The notes beneath the pieces are model-generated. The model was not told the DNA's origin and made no database searches. It saw only the letters and a program-made list of their open reading frames with translations. The position numbers were made by a program, and so were the translations under genes. A stretch of DNA of 44,394 nucleotides, taken from the NCBI GenBank assembly GCA_030603635.1, contig JAUVXK010000011.1:1-44394 (forward strand), written 5' to 3'. Positions within the stretch are counted from its first letter, which is position 1. Every line of letters starts with the position of its first letter. Source of the DNA: Burkholderiales bacterium. GTDB lineage: Bacteria > Pseudomonadota > Gammaproteobacteria > Burkholderiales > Burkholderiaceae_C. Positions 37,257-44,394 of this stretch are shown piece after piece.

Positions 37257-37895
37257 TCAGGCTGCTGCTTCCAGCCCGTTCGCAAAGTGGGTTTTCACTG
37301 CGGCGCGGGCTTGGCCCGCTTGACGTGCCGTCACAGCAGCCATGATGGCACGGTGTTCCTTCAGCGACTCTTCGATACGCCCTGACTTGAACAGCGAGCT
37401 GTGCCGGTTGAGCTTCATGACCTTGCGCAGGTCCGTCACCATCTGTTTGCGCCAACGGTTGCCGGCCAGGTCGAGCAGGCGCAGGTGAAATGCCTCGTTG
37501 AGGGCGAAGAAACGTTCGCGCGAACCTGTGGCCGGGTCGGCCGACTGCTCCAGTTCATCGTGAAGGGCCCGGAGCTCGCGCAATTCGTCTTCCGTGGCGC
37601 GCTCACACACGGCCCCGGCGGCATCGGACTCCAGCAGGGACAGCAGTTCGTAAACCTCGCGCAAGTCTTGTTCGGATACTTCGGTCACGTAGGCACCCCG
37701 GCGGACCTTCATGGTGACCAGCCCTTCGGCGGCAAGCACCTTCAGCGCTTCACGCAAGGGGGTTCGGCTGATGCCCAGTTCCTCGGCGATCTTCAGCTCG
37801 TCGATCCAGCTTCCGGGCGCCAGCTCACGGTTGAAAATGCGTTGTCGCAACAGCTCGGCCACTTCTTCGTACAGGGCGCGTGGGGTAAGTGACAT
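37257..37895 (-). CDS. GntR family regulator (FadR/FCD subfamily)
   Basis: A 212-residue regulator with an N-terminal winged helix (LYEEVAELLRQRIFNREL, then IAEELGISRTPLREALKVLAAEGLV at about 36-60) and a C-terminal all-helical FCD ligand domain (about 75-205). FCD metal-binding histidines are seen in FHLRLLDLAGN and KEHRAIMAAV. The family usually senses small organic acids or acyl groups. It is divergent from the methylmalonyl-CoA mutase operon, with a palindrome between them, so control of propionyl-CoA/methylmalonyl-CoA metabolism is likely; the ligand could be propionate or a methylcitrate- or methylmalonate-related compound. This role is inferred from position. Confidence 0.9.
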   Translation of the reverse strand: MSLTPRALYEEVAELLRQRIFNRELAPGSWIDELKIAEELGISRTPLREALKVLAAEGLVTMKVRRGAYVTEVSEQDLREVYELLSLLESDAAGAVCERATEDELRELRALHDELEQSADPATGSRERFFALNEAFHLRLLDLAGNRWRKQMVTDLRKVMKLNRHSSLFKSGRIEESLKEHRAIMAAVTARQAGQARAAVKTHFANGLEAAA

Positions 37896-37950
37896 GGTGG
37901 AAGGATCGACAATGGAGCGGATGGGGTGGGATGTTACCCCAATCTGAATT

Positions 37951-37980
37951 TTGCATCAATAATTATGAATGATGTAGAAT
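37951..37980 (+). promoter_or_regulatory. Candidate scpA promoter with overlapping operator palindrome
   Basis: TTGCAT (37951-37956) and TAGAAT (37975-37980, five of six matches to the -10) are 18 bases apart, 36 bases before the scpA start. Between and across them lies an AT-rich 25-base dyad (37952-37976) with 9 of 12 pairs matching, arms TGCATCA and TGATGTA. On the other strand TTGATG (37954-37959) and TAACAT (37931-37936) are 17 bases apart and could serve the GntR gene, so a protein on the dyad could affect both promoters. Confidence 0.45.
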
Positions 37981-38016
37981 CCGTTCCGTCCAAGATCACA
38001 TGTACAGGTGCCCCAC

Positions 38017-40160
<2,144 letters not shown>

Positions 40161-40164
<4 letters not shown>

Positions 40165-41186
40165 ACCCTGCCGTGCTCTTCGATGGCATCGTCCATGGGC
40201 AGGGCGCCGTTCAGCGCCGGGCCATGGCCAAGGCCATCACGCTGCTCGAATCCACCCGGGCCGACCACCGTGCCCAGGCGGACGAGCTGCTGACCGCGCT
40301 GCTGCCGCACACTGGCAAGGCGCTGCGGCTGGGCATCAGTGGCGTGCCGGGCGTGGGCAAAAGCACCTTCATTGAAGCGCTGGGCCTGCACCTCATCGGG
40401 CTGGGCCACCGCGTGGCCGTGCTGGCGGTAGACCCGTCCAGCAGCGTGTCGGGCGGCTCCATCCTGGGCGACAAGACGCGCATGGAACACCTGTCGGTGA
40501 ACGAGCGCGCCTACATCCGCCCCAGCCCCAGCAGTGGCACCCTGGGCGGTGTGGCCGAAAAAACGCGCGAATCCATGCTGGTGTGCGAAGCCGCCGGGTA
40601 CGACGTGGTCATCGTGGAAACGGTGGGCGTGGGCCAGAGCGAAACCGCCGTGGCCAACATGACAGACATGTTCTGCCTGCTGCAACTGCCCAACGCCGGA
40701 GACGACCTGCAGGCCATCAAGAAGGGTGTGATGGAGCTGGCCGACCTGGTGGTCATCAACAAGGCTGACATCGACCCCGACGCCGCCACCCGTGCGCGGG
40801 CGCAGATCACATCTTCCTTGCGTCTGCTGGGTTTGCATGGCAACCCCGAGCACGCCCACCACGACACCCATGTCTGGCACCCGCAGGTCATCCAGATCAG
40901 CGCGCTGCACGGGCAGGGTGTTGACAGCTTCTGGTCGCAGGTGAGCGATTTCCGCCGGCTGCAGACCGCCAACGGCCGCCTGGAAGCCAAGCGGCACCAG
41001 CAGGCCGGCGCCTGGATGTGGGAACGCATCGAAGCCGGTCTTCGCGAGGCATTCCGGCAGCACGCCGATGTTCGTCGCATGTTGCCGGGTCTGTCTGCCG
41101 AGGTGTTGCAGGGGCGTCGGGTGGCGTCTGCCGCCGCTCGCGAATTGCTGGCCGCTTTTTTGGACACGAAGGAGCCGTCGTGCTGA
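40161..41186 (+). CDS. meaB: Methylmalonyl-CoA mutase-associated GTPase MeaB
   Basis: A 341-residue G3E-type GTPase that loads and protects the B12 cofactor of methylmalonyl-CoA mutase. Walker A is GVPGVGKST (61-69), the switch region holds [10 protein letters not shown], and the base-specificity motif is NKAD in VVINKADID. The family segment [22 protein letters not shown] is also present. The start is a TTG at 40161 overlapping the scpA stop; the resulting length fits ArgK/MeaB (about 331), whereas the first ATG (40224) would remove part of the N-terminal helix. The final part ends 7 bases inside the next gene. Confidence 0.93.
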
Positions 41187-41959
41187 GTGCGCGTTCGCTG
41201 GAGATCATCGAAGCCTCGCACGGCTGGCGACGTAACCGGGTGGAGCATTTCGAGCTGCCGGAAGGGCGGGTTGTGGTCAAGGGGCAGCGCCCTCTCAGGG
41301 GGCCATGGGCGTACCGCCTGCTCAACGGCATTGCTACGCTTGCCGGTGTGGCTTGTCTCAAGGCGGTGCCGATGCATGGGGGGGGGCTTGCCCAGAAGGT
41401 GGAAGTGCGTCGGCTGCAGGCCCTCTCGGCCGCCGGAGTGAGGGTGCCGCAGCTGTGGCACGTGGCCGAGGACTATATCGCCATGGAGGACCTCGGCCAG
41501 AGCAACCTGATCCGCCTGATCGGCGAGGGCGGTGAAACGGCCCGGGACGCCTGGCAACGCTGTGCGCGCTATCTGCTGGATGTGCACCGGGCGGGGCAGT
41601 ATCTGAGCCAGTGTTTTGCCCGCAACATCATGGTGCTCTCGAATGAGATCGGTGCCATTGACTTCGAGGACGATCCCCTGGAGGTGATGTCCCTGCCTGA
41701 TGCCCAGGCGCGGGATTGGCTCCTCTTTCTCCAATCCTCCCTCTGGGTGCTTGATGAGCCCCCGGATTGGGTCGATGAACAACTGGACGCCTGGCTCGGC
41801 CAGGAAACCCCCGAGGTCCGGCGCGTGCTTGGCGTGGCCATCACGCGGCTGGCCTGGTTGCGTCACCTGTCCAACAACCGCAAGCTGTGGGGTCGCGACG
41901 GCATCAGCGCTCGCACAGCGGCAGTCTTTTTACATCGCTATCGTCTTCGACACGCTTAA
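41180..41959 (+). CDS. Kinase-like-fold protein lacking the catalytic aspartate
   Basis: A 259-residue protein not matching a family I can name. Its layout resembles a small protein-kinase-like fold of the Kdo-kinase/InaA type: a lysine strand RVVVKGQRP (Lys34), a helix with Glu75 ([10 protein letters not shown]), a hinge-like YIAMEDLG (99-106), a loop [15 protein letters not shown] (136-150), and a metal-site-like AIDFEDDP (159-166, Asp161). In the loop the residue five before Asn149, normally the catalytic aspartate, is Gln144, so it may be inactive or use another mechanism. The start is GTG at 41180, 3 bases after AAGGAGCC and overlapping meaB by 7 bases, so it is co-translated with propionyl-CoA genes. 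pccB follows after 15 bases. Function unknown. Confidence 0.75.
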   Translation: MLSARSLEIIEASHGWRRNRVEHFELPEGRVVVKGQRPLRGPWAYRLLNGIATLAGVACLKAVPMHGGGLAQKVEVRRLQALSAAGVRVPQLWHVAEDYIAMEDLGQSNLIRLIGEGGETARDAWQRCARYLLDVHRAGQYLSQCFARNIMVLSNEIGAIDFEDDPLEVMSLPDAQARDWLLFLQSSLWVLDEPPDWVDEQLDAWLGQETPEVRRVLGVAITRLAWLRHLSNNRKLWGRDGISARTAAVFLHRYRLRHA

Positions 41960-41974
41960 CTCCGGAGAGTCCTC

Positions 41975-43507
<1,533 letters not shown>

Positions 43508-43529
43508 TCCGCGCCCCAGGAGTTGCACC

Positions 43530-44394
43530 ATGTTCAAGAAAATTCTGATTGCCAACCGGGGCGAGATCGCCTGCCGCGTCATCGCCACCGCCAAGAAAAT
43601 GGGCATCGCCACCGTGGCGGTGTATTCCGAGGCCGACAAGGAGGCGCGCCATGTTCGCCTCGCGGACGAGGCCGTGCTGCTGGGCCCGGCGCCCTCGCGC
43701 GAGTCCTACCTGGTGGCCGACAAGATCATCGCCGCCGCCAAGCAGACCGGCGCCGAGGCCATCCACCCCGGCTACGGTTTCCTGTCCGAGAACGAGGACT
43801 TCGCCAAGCGCTGCGAGGAAGAGGGCATCGCCTTCATCGGCCCCAAGCACTACAGCATCGCGGCCATGGGCGACAAGATCGCCTCCAAGAAGCTGGCCAA
43901 CGAAGCCAAGGTCAACACCATCCCGGGTTACAACGACCCCATCCCCTCGGCCGAGCGCGCGGTGGAGATCGCCAAAGACATTGGCTACCCCGTGATGATC
44001 AAGGCCTCCGCCGGCGGCGGTGGCAAGGGCCTGCGCGTGGCCTTCAACGACAAGGAGGCGCACGAGGGCTTCGCCTCCTGCGTCAATGAAGCGCGCAACG
44101 CCTTCGGCGACGACCGCGTCTTCATCGAGAAGTACGTGCTGGAGCCGCGCCACATCGAGATCCAGGTGCTGGGCGATTCGCACGGCAACTACGTCTATCT
44201 GAACGAGCGCGATTGCTCGATCCAGCGTCGCCACCAGAAGGTCATCGAGGAGGCGCCGAGCCCCTTCGTCGATCCCGCGATGCGCAAGGCGATGGGCGAG
44301 CAGGCGGTGGCGCTGGCACGCGCGGTGAATTACGAGTCGGCCGGCACGGTCGAGTTCGTCGTGAGCGGCGCGACCAAGGAGTTCTACTTCCTCG
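43530..44394 (+). CDS. pccA: Propionyl-CoA carboxylase alpha (biotin carboxylase) subunit, N-terminal part
   Basis: The first 288 residues of a biotin carboxylase subunit; it runs off the right edge. The N-terminal domain [18 protein letters not shown] is diagnostic, with [11 protein letters not shown], and the ATP-grasp domain shows the glycine loop [13 protein letters not shown] (about 154-166), [37 protein letters not shown] and the beginning of the EFVVSG strand. The ATG at 43530 follows CCAGGAG. The biotin carboxyl carrier domain would lie beyond the window, so whether the gene encodes the full alpha chain or a shorter subunit cannot be seen. Operon position makes PccA the best call. Confidence 0.93.
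   Translation, partial: MFKKILIANRGEIACRVIATAKKMGIATVAVYSEADKEARHVRLADEAVLLGPAPSRESYLVADKIIAAAKQTGAEAIHPGYGFLSENEDFAKRCEEEGIAFIGPKHYSIAAMGDKIASKKLANEAKVNTIPGYNDPIPSAERAVEIAKDIGYPVMIKASAGGGGKGLRVAFNDKEAHEGFASCVNEARNAFGDDRVFIEKYVLEPRHIEIQVLGDSHGNYVYLNERDCSIQRRHQKVIEEAPSPFVDPAMRKAMGEQAVALARAVNYESAGTVEFVVSGATKEFYFL

Noticed and set aside
37896-38016. B12 riboswitch upstream of the B12-dependent mutase
   Set aside because: The gap is only 121 bases, AT-rich in part, and lacks the B12-box and the long folded structure of a cobalamin riboswitch.

Overview
The window is a high-GC chromosomal segment. Its gene content and gene order suggest a betaproteobacterium of the order Burkholderiales, most like Comamonadaceae. 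The evidence is a dapC-dapD-PilU-dapE-prmB operon, a smc-zipA pair, a pgeF-phaC-phaA-phaB block, and a single-chain methylmalonyl-CoA mutase followed by meaB and the propionyl-CoA carboxylase genes. Genes are tightly packed, with many 1-14 base overlaps and no gene-free stretch longer than 300 bases. I see no tRNA, rRNA, CRISPR array, insertion sequence, integrase or phage gene. This is mostly ordinary core and catabolic chromosome.

Region by region. (1) 1-4766, minus strand: an acyl-CoA catabolic operon of 3-hydroxyacyl-CoA dehydrogenase, enoyl-CoA hydratase/isomerase, a Crp/Fnr regulator, an APH-fold kinase and an acyl-CoA dehydrogenase cut by the window edge. The last two look like the two halves of the fused ACAD10/ACAD11 enzymes that act on 4-hydroxyacyl-CoA. 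(2) 4856-10945: a FimV-like membrane protein, a D-2-hydroxyacid dehydrogenase, and divergent from it an MFS transporter translationally coupled to a thiamine-diphosphate enzyme. (3) 10915-19306, minus strand: a seven-gene operon, dapC-dapD-PilU-like ATPase-dapE-prmB-ABC-F protein-RNA methyltransferase, that mixes lysine/peptidoglycan precursor synthesis with a pilus retraction ATPase and ribosome-related enzymes. (4) 19343-20760, minus strand: an M23 peptidase and a bactofilin, a cell-shape pair. (5) 20945-25560: smc and zipA. (6) 25579-29700: a Nudix hydrolase, a TRAP solute-binding protein with its terminator and a divergent MarR regulator, maleylacetoacetate isomerase, pgeF, and a small membrane protein. 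(7) 29836-33574: the polyhydroxybutyrate operon phaC-phaA-phaB. (8) 33649-37895: dusA, a triple-PAS GGDEF-EAL protein and a GntR regulator. (9) 38017 to the end: methylmalonyl-CoA mutase, meaB, a degenerate kinase-like protein, pccB and the start of pccA, read divergently from the GntR gene.

How the genes work together. The acyl-CoA operon and the propionyl-CoA/methylmalonyl-CoA operon both feed CoA thioesters into central metabolism, and the pha operon stores surplus acetyl-CoA as polymer. The pccA/pccB products make methylmalonyl-CoA from propionyl-CoA, ScpA converts it to succinyl-CoA, and MeaB protects the B12 cofactor. Cell-envelope genes (dap, M23/bactofilin, zipA, FimV, PilU) make up the other theme.

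The most interesting items are the split ACAD10/11-type module, the degenerate kinase-like protein inside the propionyl-CoA operon, the palindrome between scpA and the GntR regulator, the coupled transporter/ThDP enzyme next to a 2-hydroxyacid dehydrogenase, the recently duplicated PAS module, and several genes whose -10-like element lies only 6-8 bases before the start codon. I found no clear evidence for a wholly new defence or mobile system.
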